This document shows positions 1 through 8,365 of a stretch of DNA of 64,000 nucleotides, piece by piece. This DNA is from Actinomycetota bacterium (GTDB lineage Bacteria > Actinomycetota > Thermoleophilia > Solirubrobacterales > JACPNS01), in contig JACQZY010000014.1 in NCBI GenBank assembly GCA_016213645.1, positions 62,001 to 126,000 of the forward strand, written 5' to 3'. Numbering within the stretch: the stretch's first letter is position 1; every line of letters begins with the position of its first letter. Made by a program: the position numbers and the translations under genes. Below the pieces are notes generated by a model. That model was not told where the DNA came from. It ran no database searches and worked only from the letters and a program-made list of their open reading frames with translations.

Positions 1-1
1 G

Positions 2-1111
2 GCAACGAGCAAAGTTCCGTCCGTGACACGAGTGGATCCGATGGCCGCGGTGCCCGGAGAAACGCTCACGGTGTCTGGGCGAAACTTCGTCACCGGCAAA
101 AACAAAATGCGGGTAATGCTTCAGCGCGACGGCAGCAAACGGCGCTTCACCGTGCTTGCAACGGCCAAGACTACGAAGTCGTTGACGTTCACTGTGCCCA
201 ATGTCACGACGGACCTGCCCACCACTTTTACCCCGGGTGCAAACGGTATCCAGATCGTGCCCGTACCCACGGCGTACAAGATCCGTTTGATCAGCAAATT
301 TGGAATTGGACCGCAGACCAAGCTCGGCAAATCGCCAACGCTCAGTCCGGCTTCGTCCGGCAGTTCGGACACCACTGGTGCGGGCGACTGTGATGCCGAC
401 GGCGTTGCGAACGCCAGTGACACCGATGACGACAACGATCTATTGGCCGACAGCGAGGAATTCACGATCGGCACCGATCCTTGCGCGGTCGACACTGACG
501 CCGATGGCGCGAGTGACTACTTCGAGTATCGCGTCGGCTATGAGTACAACGGTGGTCCTGTGCTGGTGTACCCGGCGCGTTCACCGTATCCGAATCCTTT
601 GAAACCTGACGCGCTACAGGACTACGACGGCGACGGTCTACAGCTGTTTGAGGAATATGATCTCTGGCGCATGACCGGACGTATGGACCGCTTCTATAGT
701 GACGCCAATCAGGACTCGGATGCCGACGGTGTCACGGACGACGAGGAGGATGAGGACGGCGACCTGCTGATGAATTACGTCGAACTTCGCCTATTTATCC
801 CGCCCGGCCCGCATCTGAGTGACGTACTTACAGACACCGACGGTGACGGTCTTTGCGACGGGCTTGACGACCAGGACCATGACGGACCGCCGGTCGCAGT
901 CGCAAACGCGGACTGCAGCACAACAATCCCCATTCTGCCCAACGGGAATGACGGGACCCCGCCGATCGACGGCGACGACAATATCTACAGCAACTGGTAC
1001 GAGTGGTATTACTCCGTGACCAGCGACGAATGGTTTAAGCCCTGCAAGCCGTCGCCATACCCGATCAGCCCGATGTGCCCGCACGTTGGGCCGCACGACG
1101 GACTTCCGTAA
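2..1111 (+). CDS. Secreted/surface protein with IPT/TIG domain and thrombospondin type 3 (calcium-binding) repeats, 5' truncated by window
   Basis: Frame 2 is open from base 2 (ATSKVPSVTRVDPMAAVPGETLTVSGRNF, TIG-like); repeated D-x-D-x-D-G-x-x-D-x-x-D motifs (DADGVANASDTDDDNDLLADSEE, DTDADGASD, DANQDSDADGVTDDEED). Confidence 0.75.
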   Translation, partial: ATSKVPSVTRVDPMAAVPGETLTVSGRNFVTGKNKMRVMLQRDGSKRRFTVLATAKTTKSLTFTVPNVTTDLPTTFTPGANGIQIVPVPTAYKIRLISKFGIGPQTKLGKSPTLSPASSGSSDTTGAGDCDADGVANASDTDDDNDLLADSEEFTIGTDPCAVDTDADGASDYFEYRVGYEYNGGPVLVYPARSPYPNPLKPDALQDYDGDGLQLFEEYDLWRMTGRMDRFYSDANQDSDADGVTDDEEDEDGDLLMNYVELRLFIPPGPHLSDVLTDTDGDGLCDGLDDQDHDGPPVAVANADCSTTIPILPNGNDGTPPIDGDDNIYSNWYEWYYSVTSDEWFKPCKPSPYPISPMCPHVGPHDGLP

Positions 1112-1161
1112 AATTTTCGTTACAGGGGGTAGCTGGGGCACGCTTCGATCATTAAAGAAGT

Positions 1162-2400
1162 GTGTCCCTTTCTATTTTCCCGAACGATCGCGGCCGTGCG
1201 CCGGTCTCGCTTGACGAATACGCGGTCCAGCTACGTGAGCGCGCGATCGAGCAGGCGCGCGTTGGCGATCTGCGGCTGGAGGATGGTGACGCGTCGCTGC
1301 GACGGCACGTACGTGAGCTGGTCGCCGGCGAGGCGCCCGCTCTATCGGTGGAGCTGCGGGACGAGCTGGTCGACCGCGTCGTCACGGCGGCCGTGGGGTT
1401 CGGGCCGCTCGAAGAACTCTTCGCCGACCGCGCCGTCGACGAAATCATGGTCAACGGGCCGGACTCGGTCTGGGTTGAGCGCGACGGCGTGCTTGCGCCT
1501 ACCGGCGTGAAGTTCGCGTCGGCGACGGAGCTTGGCAATGTGATTGAGCGGATGATCGGCCCGCTGGGCCGGCGTGTCGACGAAGCTTCGCCGATCTGCG
1601 ACGCGCGGCTGCCGGACGGGTCTCGGGTGAATGTTGTGATTCCGCCGCTTTCGCTGGGCGGGCCGGTGCTGACGATTCGCCGCTTTCGCCATGACCGGCT
1701 CGGCTGCGATGCGCTGGTAGCCAATGGCACGATGAGCGAGCGCATGCTCGGTCTGCTGGCGGCATGCGTACGGCAGAGGAGATCACTGCTTGTCAGCGGC
1801 GGCACGGGTTCGGGCAAGACGACCACGCTGAACGCGCTGTCGTCATTTATCCCGGCGGGCGAAAGAATCGTGACGATCGAGGACGCGGCCGAATTGCGGC
1901 TGCGTCAGGGACACGTCGTGCGGCTGGAGGCGCGCCCGGCGAACGTTGAGGGCAGGGGCGAGGTGACGATCCGTGCGCTCGTGCGGACCGCCCTGCGGAT
2001 GCGGCCGGACCGGATAGTCGTCGGTGAGGTGCGAGGGGGTGAAGCGCTCGACATGCTTTCCGCGCTCAACACCGGCCACGACGGAGGTCTCACTACCGTG
2101 CATGCCAATTCGCCGGCCGGCGCACTAGGACGCATTGAAACGCTGGCTCTGATGGCGGGCGTGGAGATTCCATATGTGGCCGTGCGCCGGATGACCGGTG
2201 CGGCACTGGATTTGGTGGTCCACCAGTCGCGCGTGGAGGGAGGCAGCCGACGCATCGTCTCCGTGGCGGAAGTGATCGAAAACGGCGACGGTTATGAGCT
2301 GCACGAGGTCGCGTCCGTTGGTCCAGAAGGCGAACGGTGGCGCCATCCGCGCTCGTCGTGGCTCGCGAAGTTGACGGAATGGGCGGACTGTGACGACTGA
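1162..2400 (+). CDS. tadA: Type II/IV secretion ATPase, TadA/CpaF family
   Basis: Walker [57 protein letters not shown]. Confidence 0.93.
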   Translation: MSLSIFPNDRGRAPVSLDEYAVQLRERAIEQARVGDLRLEDGDASLRRHVRELVAGEAPALSVELRDELVDRVVTAAVGFGPLEELFADRAVDEIMVNGPDSVWVERDGVLAPTGVKFASATELGNVIERMIGPLGRRVDEASPICDARLPDGSRVNVVIPPLSLGGPVLTIRRFRHDRLGCDALVANGTMSERMLGLLAACVRQRRSLLVSGGTGSGKTTTLNALSSFIPAGERIVTIEDAAELRLRQGHVVRLEARPANVEGRGEVTIRALVRTALRMRPDRIVVGEVRGGEALDMLSALNTGHDGGLTTVHANSPAGALGRIETLALMAGVEIPYVAVRRMTGAALDLVVHQSRVEGGSRRIVSVAEVIENGDGYELHEVASVGPEGERWRHPRSSWLAKLTEWADCDD

Positions 2401-3271
2401 CGTGGTGATCGGACCGGCGGTGTTGCTGGCGGGGATTTCGGCCTCGGCGGGCGCGTTCGTCGTCGCGCGAGGGTTGGTGGAGTCGCCTCGACGATCCGCC
2501 GCGCGGGTAGTTTGGAGGTCCGCTATGCGCTCGGTCTCGCAGTGGCGCCGACTGTTGCGAACTGCGGGCGACGATCTGCGCTCGCCGCCGTCGGCCGGAC
2601 GCCGGTTGAGAACCGGTGCGGCCGTGGCGGGCGCGCTTGCCGGATATGCGTTGCTGGGGCCGGCCGGGTGTTTGATCGGGGCGATCGCGGGCCCGCCGTG
2701 CGTCGCGATGTTCGTGCGCGCGCGCCGCGCTCGTTATGCGCGCCGCGTTGACGCGTCGGCCGCCGATCTTGCGCTCGCGATCGCCTCGGCGGTCGCGGCC
2801 GGTCATTCCGTCCGCGGCGCGCTGCTGACTGCAGGGCGCGCTGTTCCGCAGCCGGCCGCAGCGGAGCTGGACCACGTGGCGTTCGATCTCACGCTCGGCG
2901 TCAGTGTGGACGAGGCGCTGTTTGAACTGCGACGCCGTACCGCCGCGCGCCGGCTGGACTCGATCTGCGGCGCGATCGAACTGCACCGTCGCAGCGGAGG
3001 AGATCTGGCGCGGTTGATGCGCGAGTTGGCCTCGGCATTTCGTGCCCGTGACGCCGCGCAGCGCGACGCTCGCGCGGCAACGGCGCAGGCGCGATTCACC
3101 GCGGTTTTGGTGGCGGTGATACCGCTGGCAGCCGCAGCGTTCGCGGAGCTTGTATCGCCTGGCCTTGTGACCGGTGCCCTCGGTTTTGCTCCGTCACTGC
3201 TGTTGCTGATGTGCGCGTCTGGGTTGTTCGCGCTCGGCACACTGCTTTGTCTGAAGGCGAGCGACGTATGA
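2390..3271 (+). CDS. tadB: Tad secretion inner-membrane protein, TadB-like
   Basis: Overlaps tadA stop; T2SSF-type hydrophobic segments, ALAIASAVAAGHSVRGALLTAGRAVPQP. Confidence 0.75.
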   Translation: MTTDVVIGPAVLLAGISASAGAFVVARGLVESPRRSAARVVWRSAMRSVSQWRRLLRTAGDDLRSPPSAGRRLRTGAAVAGALAGYALLGPAGCLIGAIAGPPCVAMFVRARRARYARRVDASAADLALAIASAVAAGHSVRGALLTAGRAVPQPAAAELDHVAFDLTLGVSVDEALFELRRRTAARRLDSICGAIELHRRSGGDLARLMRELASAFRARDAAQRDARAATAQARFTAVLVAVIPLAAAAFAELVSPGLVTGALGFAPSLLLLMCASGLFALGTLLCLKASDV

Positions 3272-4317
3272 GTGTCTTCACGGATTCGTGGCAGGTAGTG
3301 GCCGTGGCTGTTGTGGAATCGAGCGTGGGAACGCTGATTGCGGTGTGTTGCGCGGGATTGTCGGTGGGGCTGCTTGTGGCCGTCGTGGCCGGCCGTGTGG
3401 TGCGACGCTTGTCGGGTGGACGGGGGAGAGGCGGCGTCGCGGATGTCGGCGAGGGCTATTTCACCGATCCATCGAATGCACCGTCGGGCGGAGCGGCGAC
3501 CGCGCGGAGTTCGGCAGCTCCGAGGCGTCGGGCGGCGCGGCGTCCGCAGGTCGGCCGCGTCGCCATGCGGGGGGCGCACATGTTCGCGAAGATCCTGCAA
3601 AAACGCGCGCCGGGCATGCTGCTTCGCGTCGGACGCCGCGATGCTCGCGAGCTGGTCGCGCGAGCGGGGGTGAGTGGCGCGATCGGCGCGCGCGACGTGG
3701 CCGCGGCGCGCCTGTTTTGCATTGCGGCGGCCGTGGCCTTGATGCCGCGCCTGATGGGGATTCTGCCGCCGCGAGCATGGCCGCTCGTGCTGCCGCTGTG
3801 GCTGGCCGGCGGTGCGGAGTTGCCGCTTTGGTGGCTACGTCGCGCGGCCATGCGCCGAGAGCGAGGAGTGCGCGAGGCGCTCCCGGACGCGCTCGAACTA
3901 CTATGCGCGGCGCTCGCGGCAGGACTTCCGCTGCGGCGGGCGCTTTTGCTGGTGGGCGACCATTGCTCGGAGCCGCTGGCCGGAGAGTTGATCTGCGTGT
4001 CGGGGGAGACTTCGCTTGGAGTGCCGTTGGTCGTGGCGCTTGACGGACTGGTCGCGCGCAATCAGCTGCCGGAAGTGCGCGTGCTGGTCGCGGCGATCCG
4101 ACAGGCGGAGCGGCACGGTTCGCCGCTGGCGCCGGTCGTGGCGGCTCAGGCCGCCGATGCGCGCGCCGCGCATAATCGCGCGATCGTCGAACGCGGCGCG
4201 CGCGCGGCGCCGAAGATCCAGCTGATTGTCGCCACCACGATTGTGCCCGCGGCGATGATCGGGCTGGCGGCGGTGGTGATCGCGGCGATCGCGCGAGGGG
4301 AACTGAAATTCGTGTGA
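3268..4317 (+). CDS. tadC: Tad secretion inner-membrane protein, TadC-like (T2SSF domain)
   Basis: Second T2SSF-like protein: LPDALELLCAALAAGLPLRRALLLVGDHCSEPLAGEL; ATG at 3268 overlaps tadB stop. Confidence 0.75.
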   Translation: MSVFTDSWQVVAVAVVESSVGTLIAVCCAGLSVGLLVAVVAGRVVRRLSGGRGRGGVADVGEGYFTDPSNAPSGGAATARSSAAPRRRAARRPQVGRVAMRGAHMFAKILQKRAPGMLLRVGRRDARELVARAGVSGAIGARDVAAARLFCIAAAVALMPRLMGILPPRAWPLVLPLWLAGGAELPLWWLRRAAMRRERGVREALPDALELLCAALAAGLPLRRALLLVGDHCSEPLAGELICVSGETSLGVPLVVALDGLVARNQLPEVRVLVAAIRQAERHGSPLAPVVAAQAADARAAHNRAIVERGARAAPKIQLIVATTIVPAAMIGLAAVVIAAIARGELKFV

Positions 4318-4474
4318 GGACCGCGCCGGTGCCGACAGGCGAACATCGCGCGACGCGGCAGGCTGTCGCGGGAGGAGATCAAGGACGTGCCGGTCCCGAC
4401 GAGAATGGTCGGTACCGCGTGCCGCGTCCCCCGTCAAATGCCTGCCGGCGCCACCCCGCGCCCCCCGCCGTCGC

Positions 4475-5170
4475 TCAAAGTGCGCTTTCCGTCCAAGCTC
4501 GGCCGCCGGCCAGGTTGTTGATACCCAGCCAAAAGAAGTTCATCAATTCGCGGCAAGGAACGGCCGGGGGCTCCTCCGAGTGGTTTTCGTACCACCAGGC
4601 GCCAAGCGATTCAGCGGCACCGAGCATTGCGTGCGCCACGGCGGCGCGGCGCCTTTCGTCGGCGAACGGGTCTCCGACCGTGTCCCGCGACGAGCGGGCG
4701 CACATGTCCTCGACCACGCCGCGCAAAGCGACGTGGATTTCTTCGGCCGCCTCACGAAACGAATCCATATCGTAAAAAGACCGGCCGCAAACGAGGCGCC
4801 AGGCGCTTGGCTCGTCGCCGAGGTACTCAAAGAAGGCGAGAAATCCATTCCAGAGATTCTTCTCCGGTCCATGTCCGCTTCCGAATGAATCCGCGACTTT
4901 TCTGAGCAGCCGGTCACCGGACCGGCGGATGCAAGCCAGGTAAAGGCCTTCTTTCGAGTCGAAGTAGGCGTAGAGCATGGGCTTCGAAATGCTTGCCTCC
5001 AGCGCGATCTGGTCCATCGACGCGGAGTGATATCCGAGTGTGCCGAAGACCTCGGTTGCGACGTCGATCATCTGCTGTTCGCGCGCCGCGCGCGGTAGCC
5101 GTACGCGGCTCTGCGTGTGCTCTTCGGGGGTTGGGGGAAAGATGCCCGTCGGGCTGTCGGTGGTCGTCAT
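4475..5170 (-). CDS. TetR/AcrR family transcriptional regulator
   Basis: N-terminal HTH: REQQMIDVATEVFGTLGYHSASMDQIALEASISKPMLYAYFDSKEGLYLA. Confidence 0.9.
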   Translation of the reverse strand: MTTTDSPTGIFPPTPEEHTQSRVRLPRAAREQQMIDVATEVFGTLGYHSASMDQIALEASISKPMLYAYFDSKEGLYLACIRRSGDRLLRKVADSFGSGHGPEKNLWNGFLAFFEYLGDEPSAWRLVCGRSFYDMDSFREAAEEIHVALRGVVEDMCARSSRDTVGDPFADERRRAAVAHAMLGAAESLGAWWYENHSEEPPAVPCRELMNFFWLGINNLAGGRAWTESAL

Positions 5171-5472
5171 TACCTCATCCGTTGGTTGCCGGTCATCGCC
5201 GCCCCTGAGTGCCGTCGCCCACCCCAAGACAAAACGATCCGTATGTCAGAAAATCGGCTCATTCTACTCGCTTTTAGTAAGGAATTACCTGTGCTGGGTT
5301 AATGCCCCGTGCAAGTCCTCTTGCGAGCTGAACCTACCCCCGCATTCTTCCATGGCTTGTGGATTTATGCGTTCCGGTGCGGTTTCGCCTATTGCTATGG
5401 GAAAAAAGCGGTATTTCGTGGGTGTGGCGCGGGCCCGGTGGGGCAAACAATCGTGCGAAGTGCTCAAGTGTG

Positions 5473-5510
5473 TTGCAAAATGGGGCGATGTGGGGTAAAG
5501 TGGCACACTA
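5473..5510 (+). promoter_or_regulatory. Candidate mraZ/dcw promoter (TTGCAA-N17-TAAAGT) with MraZ-box-like TGGGG repeats at 5481, 5491 and TGGCA at 5501
   Basis: Direct reading; TGGGN repeats with 5-nt spacers match the known E. coli MraZ site. Confidence 0.7.
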
Positions 5511-5517
5511 GCCGTGG

Positions 5518-5556
5518 ACCGGGGAGGTGGAGTTCCTCCCGCTCAACCTCCCTGGT
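5518..5556 (+). promoter_or_regulatory. RNA hairpin in mraZ leader with alternative pairing
   Basis: ACCGGGGAGGT (5518-5528) pairs with ACCTCCCTGGT (5546-5556), 11 bp including one G-U; alternative GGGAGG/CCTCCC 5522-5527/5535-5540. Confidence 0.5.
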
Positions 5557-5611
5557 CTGCGTTTCTTCTTCGATTGAACGACCCACACCTTCACCAATCG
5601 CCTCCCTGCAT

Positions 5612-6046
5612 ATGGCCTTTCGCGGAAACTTCGAACACTCGCTCGACGCCAAGAACCGGCTGACGATTCCGGCGAAGTTCCGTGCTGCGCTTGACGGTGG
5701 CGTGGTGGTTGCGCAGGCGCTGGAACCGTGCGCCGCGATCTGGACGACGGAAGCGTTTGAGTCGTTCACACACAGTTTTCTGAAGGACCTCAATCCCCTC
5801 AGCCAGGAGGCCCGAAGGCTCTCCCGATTCTTCAACGCCGGGTCGTTTGACGGCGAGCTCGACGCGGCCGGCCGAGTGATGGTGCCGCAGCCGCTGCTGG
5901 CATATGCCGGTCTGACGAAAGATGTTGTGATCGTCGGTAACGACGACCATCTCGAACTGTGGGATCCGCGCAAATGGGCCGAGTACGAGGCGGACCTGTT
6001 GGAAAACGTCTCGGACGCGGTGGAGCGAATTGTCAATCCTGCTTGA
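5612..6046 (+). CDS. mraZ: Transcriptional regulator / division protein MraZ
   Basis: MAFRGNFEHSLDAKNRLTIPAKFRAAL; first gene of dcw cluster. Confidence 0.97.
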   Translation: MAFRGNFEHSLDAKNRLTIPAKFRAALDGGVVVAQALEPCAAIWTTEAFESFTHSFLKDLNPLSQEARRLSRFFNAGSFDGELDAAGRVMVPQPLLAYAGLTKDVVIVGNDDHLELWDPRKWAEYEADLLENVSDAVERIVNPA

Positions 6047-6047
6047 A

Positions 6048-7022
6048 ATGACGCGTGCACACGTACCAGTTCTGGCCGGCGAGGTGATCGAACTGACCGA
6101 TCCTCGGCCGGGTGACGCGGTCGTGGATTGCACCTTCGGCGGCGGTGGTCACGCGCGCCTGTTCGCCGACCGGGTGAAGCCGGACGGCAGTGTGACCGGC
6201 ATCGATCGCGATCCAGCGGCGGTTTCGCGCTTTGAGGAGTTCGCGGCCGAGGCCGAGTGCGATGCGCGCTTTGTGCGCGACGACTTCACCGGTGGTCTCG
6301 CGGAACTCGTGGCCGAAGGCGTCAAGGCGGACGTGATTCTGCTTGACCTCGGCGTGTCGTCATTTCAGATCGACGCGCTCGAGCGCGGGTTTTCATATGT
6401 CTATGACGCGCCGCTCGACATGCGCATGAACCCGGAGCAGGAGTTCAGCGCGGCGGACTTGATCAATGGATGGGATGAGCGACGCTTGTCGAACACTTTC
6501 AACAGGTATGGGGAGGAGCGCTACGCACGGACGATCGCGCGCGAAATTGTGCGCCGGCGGCAGGAGTCGCCGCTTGCTACCACGCAGCAACTGGTCGACG
6601 CGATCGTCGCGGCGGTACCCGTGCCGGCGCGGTTCGCCGGTGGGCATCCTGCCAAGCGAGTGTTTCAGGCCGTGCGAATCGCCGTCAATGACGAACTCGG
6701 TCAGCTTGAACGCGCGCTACCGCTTGCTTGGGCTGCGCTCGCCGTCGGGGGGCGGCTGGCGGTGATTTCGTTTCACTCGCTTGAAGACCGGGCCGTAAAG
6801 CAGTTCATGGTCGACCTTGCGCAGGGATGTGTGTGTCCGCCGGAGTTTCCGATCTGCAATTGCGGGCGCACGCCCCAGGCCGAGCTGGTCAGCCGCCGCG
6901 CGATCTCGCCGACGCCGGGCGAAGTGGCTCACAATCCGCGCGCGAAGTCCGGCAAGCTGCGCGTGGCGCGCAAGATCGCGGAAGACCGCCTGCCGGAAAC
7001 GCGGAAAGGTCGCGAAATATGA
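6048..7022 (+). CDS. rsmH: 16S rRNA (cytosine1402-N4)-methyltransferase RsmH (MraW)
   Basis: MTRAHVPVLAGEVIELTDPRPGDAVVDCTFGGGGHARLF; GVSSFQID; SFHSLEDRAVKQF. Confidence 0.97.
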   Translation: MTRAHVPVLAGEVIELTDPRPGDAVVDCTFGGGGHARLFADRVKPDGSVTGIDRDPAAVSRFEEFAAEAECDARFVRDDFTGGLAELVAEGVKADVILLDLGVSSFQIDALERGFSYVYDAPLDMRMNPEQEFSAADLINGWDERRLSNTFNRYGEERYARTIAREIVRRRQESPLATTQQLVDAIVAAVPVPARFAGGHPAKRVFQAVRIAVNDELGQLERALPLAWAALAVGGRLAVISFHSLEDRAVKQFMVDLAQGCVCPPEFPICNCGRTPQAELVSRRAISPTPGEVAHNPRAKSGKLRVARKIAEDRLPETRKGREI

Positions 7023-8365
7023 GGCCGCCCGCCACATCCGGAGCGCGCGTGGCGCATGGCCAGACGCGCCGGCCGTCCGATGGCAGGCCGAGACGCGACG
7101 GTCGCGTTGCCGGAGACCGCGCGCCGAGTGGCGCCGTTCGCGCCAAGTCGAAGCGCCGGCGCACCGCGGGCGGAACACCGTTGTTCAAACCATTTCGCGG
7201 CGAGTCGCGACCGACCGGCGGGATGCCGTCGGCGTCGGCCCGTTCGCGCGCTCGTGTGCTGGCGAATGAGTCCGAGATGTACGACGGTCCCGCGCTGGAC
7301 GGCGAGATTCGTGCCTATCGCGAGTCCGGCACCCGGAAGTCTGCCGCCCGGCGTTCGCGCCCGGCATCTTCGGCTCCGTCTTCGCGGGCACAGGGTTCGC
7401 GGGCACAGGGTTTGCGAGCACGGGGTTCGCGAGCAAAAGGTTCGCGAGAACAGGGTTCGCGGGCACAGGGTTCGCGGGCACCGCGTTCGCGAGTTCAAGG
7501 TGGGGGAGTAAAAGGTTCGCGAGTGCAGAGCGCACAGATGCAGTACGAGGAAACGCGCCGGCAGTCGCTGCGCGCGTACGGCGCGGTTTCGGAGCCGCGT
7601 GGTCGCACGGCTCGCGCGACGGTTTCTACCGGTTCTTCCGGCGGCGCTGCCGCGCTGACCGTCGGTCGTGCGATGGCTGAGGTTGCGCGTCCGGCCGCTG
7701 CCGCCGCCAAGCCGATGCTCAACCTCGTCGCCGGTGGACTCGAGAAGCTGCCCACCGGCACCGTGGCACAGCCGGCCGCGCGCGGCCGAATTCTGATCGT
7801 GATCGTGGGACTGCTTGCCGCCGGTTTGATCTACATCAACGTCGGCAAGCTCGAGGCCGGAGACGGTTATGGCCGTTACGCGCAGCGCTCACAGGAGCTT
7901 CAGCGCGAAAACACCATCCTTCGCGCGCGAATCGCCGGACTGGACTCGGCGGAAAGAATCGTGAAGTTCGCGAAGAAGAAACTGAACATGGTGATGCCTC
8001 AGCCCGAGCAGTTCAAGTACCTACGCACGCGGGATGGTGACGCGCTGCGCGCGATGCGCACCTACACCGCGCCGACGACTGCGCCCGTGACCGCGTCACC
8101 GGGGCAGACTCCTGGCGCCGTTACCGGCACGCCGTCGCCGAACGGAGGCACCGCGCCGGCTTCACCGCAGAAGGCACCTAGCGCCGCTCCCGGCCCAGCA
8201 CCAACGGGCCCAGCACCAACGGGCCCAGCACCAACGGGCACAGCACCGACCGGCACAGCACCGACCGGCACCGTACCCGGTCGAGCGCCCGCGTCGCCGC
8301 CGGGCGCCAACGCTCCCGGTGCCGTCCACGGCAACACCGGCGCTTCGGCCCCGGGCGGTCACTAA
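7019..8365 (+). CDS. ftsL: FtsL-like divisome protein with extended N- and C-terminal low-complexity tails
   Basis: Single TM segment GRILIVIVGLLAAGLIYINVGKLEA followed by short coiled coil; ATGA overlap with rsmH, located between rsmH and ftsI. Confidence 0.8.
   Translation: MRPPATSGARVAHGQTRRPSDGRPRRDGRVAGDRAPSGAVRAKSKRRRTAGGTPLFKPFRGESRPTGGMPSASARSRARVLANESEMYDGPALDGEIRAYRESGTRKSAARRSRPASSAPSSRAQGSRAQGLRARGSRAKGSREQGSRAQGSRAPRSRVQGGGVKGSRVQSAQMQYEETRRQSLRAYGAVSEPRGRTARATVSTGSSGGAAALTVGRAMAEVARPAAAAAKPMLNLVAGGLEKLPTGTVAQPAARGRILIVIVGLLAAGLIYINVGKLEAGDGYGRYAQRSQELQRENTILRARIAGLDSAERIVKFAKKKLNMVMPQPEQFKYLRTRDGDALRAMRTYTAPTTAPVTASPGQTPGAVTGTPSPNGGTAPASPQKAPSAAPGPAPTGPAPTGPAPTGTAPTGTAPTGTVPGRAPASPPGANAPGAVHGNTGASAPGGH
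7381..7530 (+). repeat. In-frame 15-bp tandem repeat, 10 units, consensus TTCGCGGGCACAGGG (encodes SRAQG)
   Basis: Units start every 15 bp from 7381 to 7516. Confidence 0.93.
8192..8281 (+). repeat. In-frame 15-bp tandem repeat, about 6 units, GGCCCAGCACCAACG (encodes PAPTG/TAPTG)
   Basis: Three identical units then three diverged units. Confidence 0.93.

Noticed and set aside
4314-4775. 153-aa ORF after tadC (possible missing pilin or TadE)
   Set aside because: No hydrophobic pilin segment or signal peptide; Pro/Arg-rich and overlaps the tetR coding region antisense.
7381-7530. CRISPR-like repeat array
   Set aside because: Units are contiguous 15-bp in-frame repeats with no spacers.
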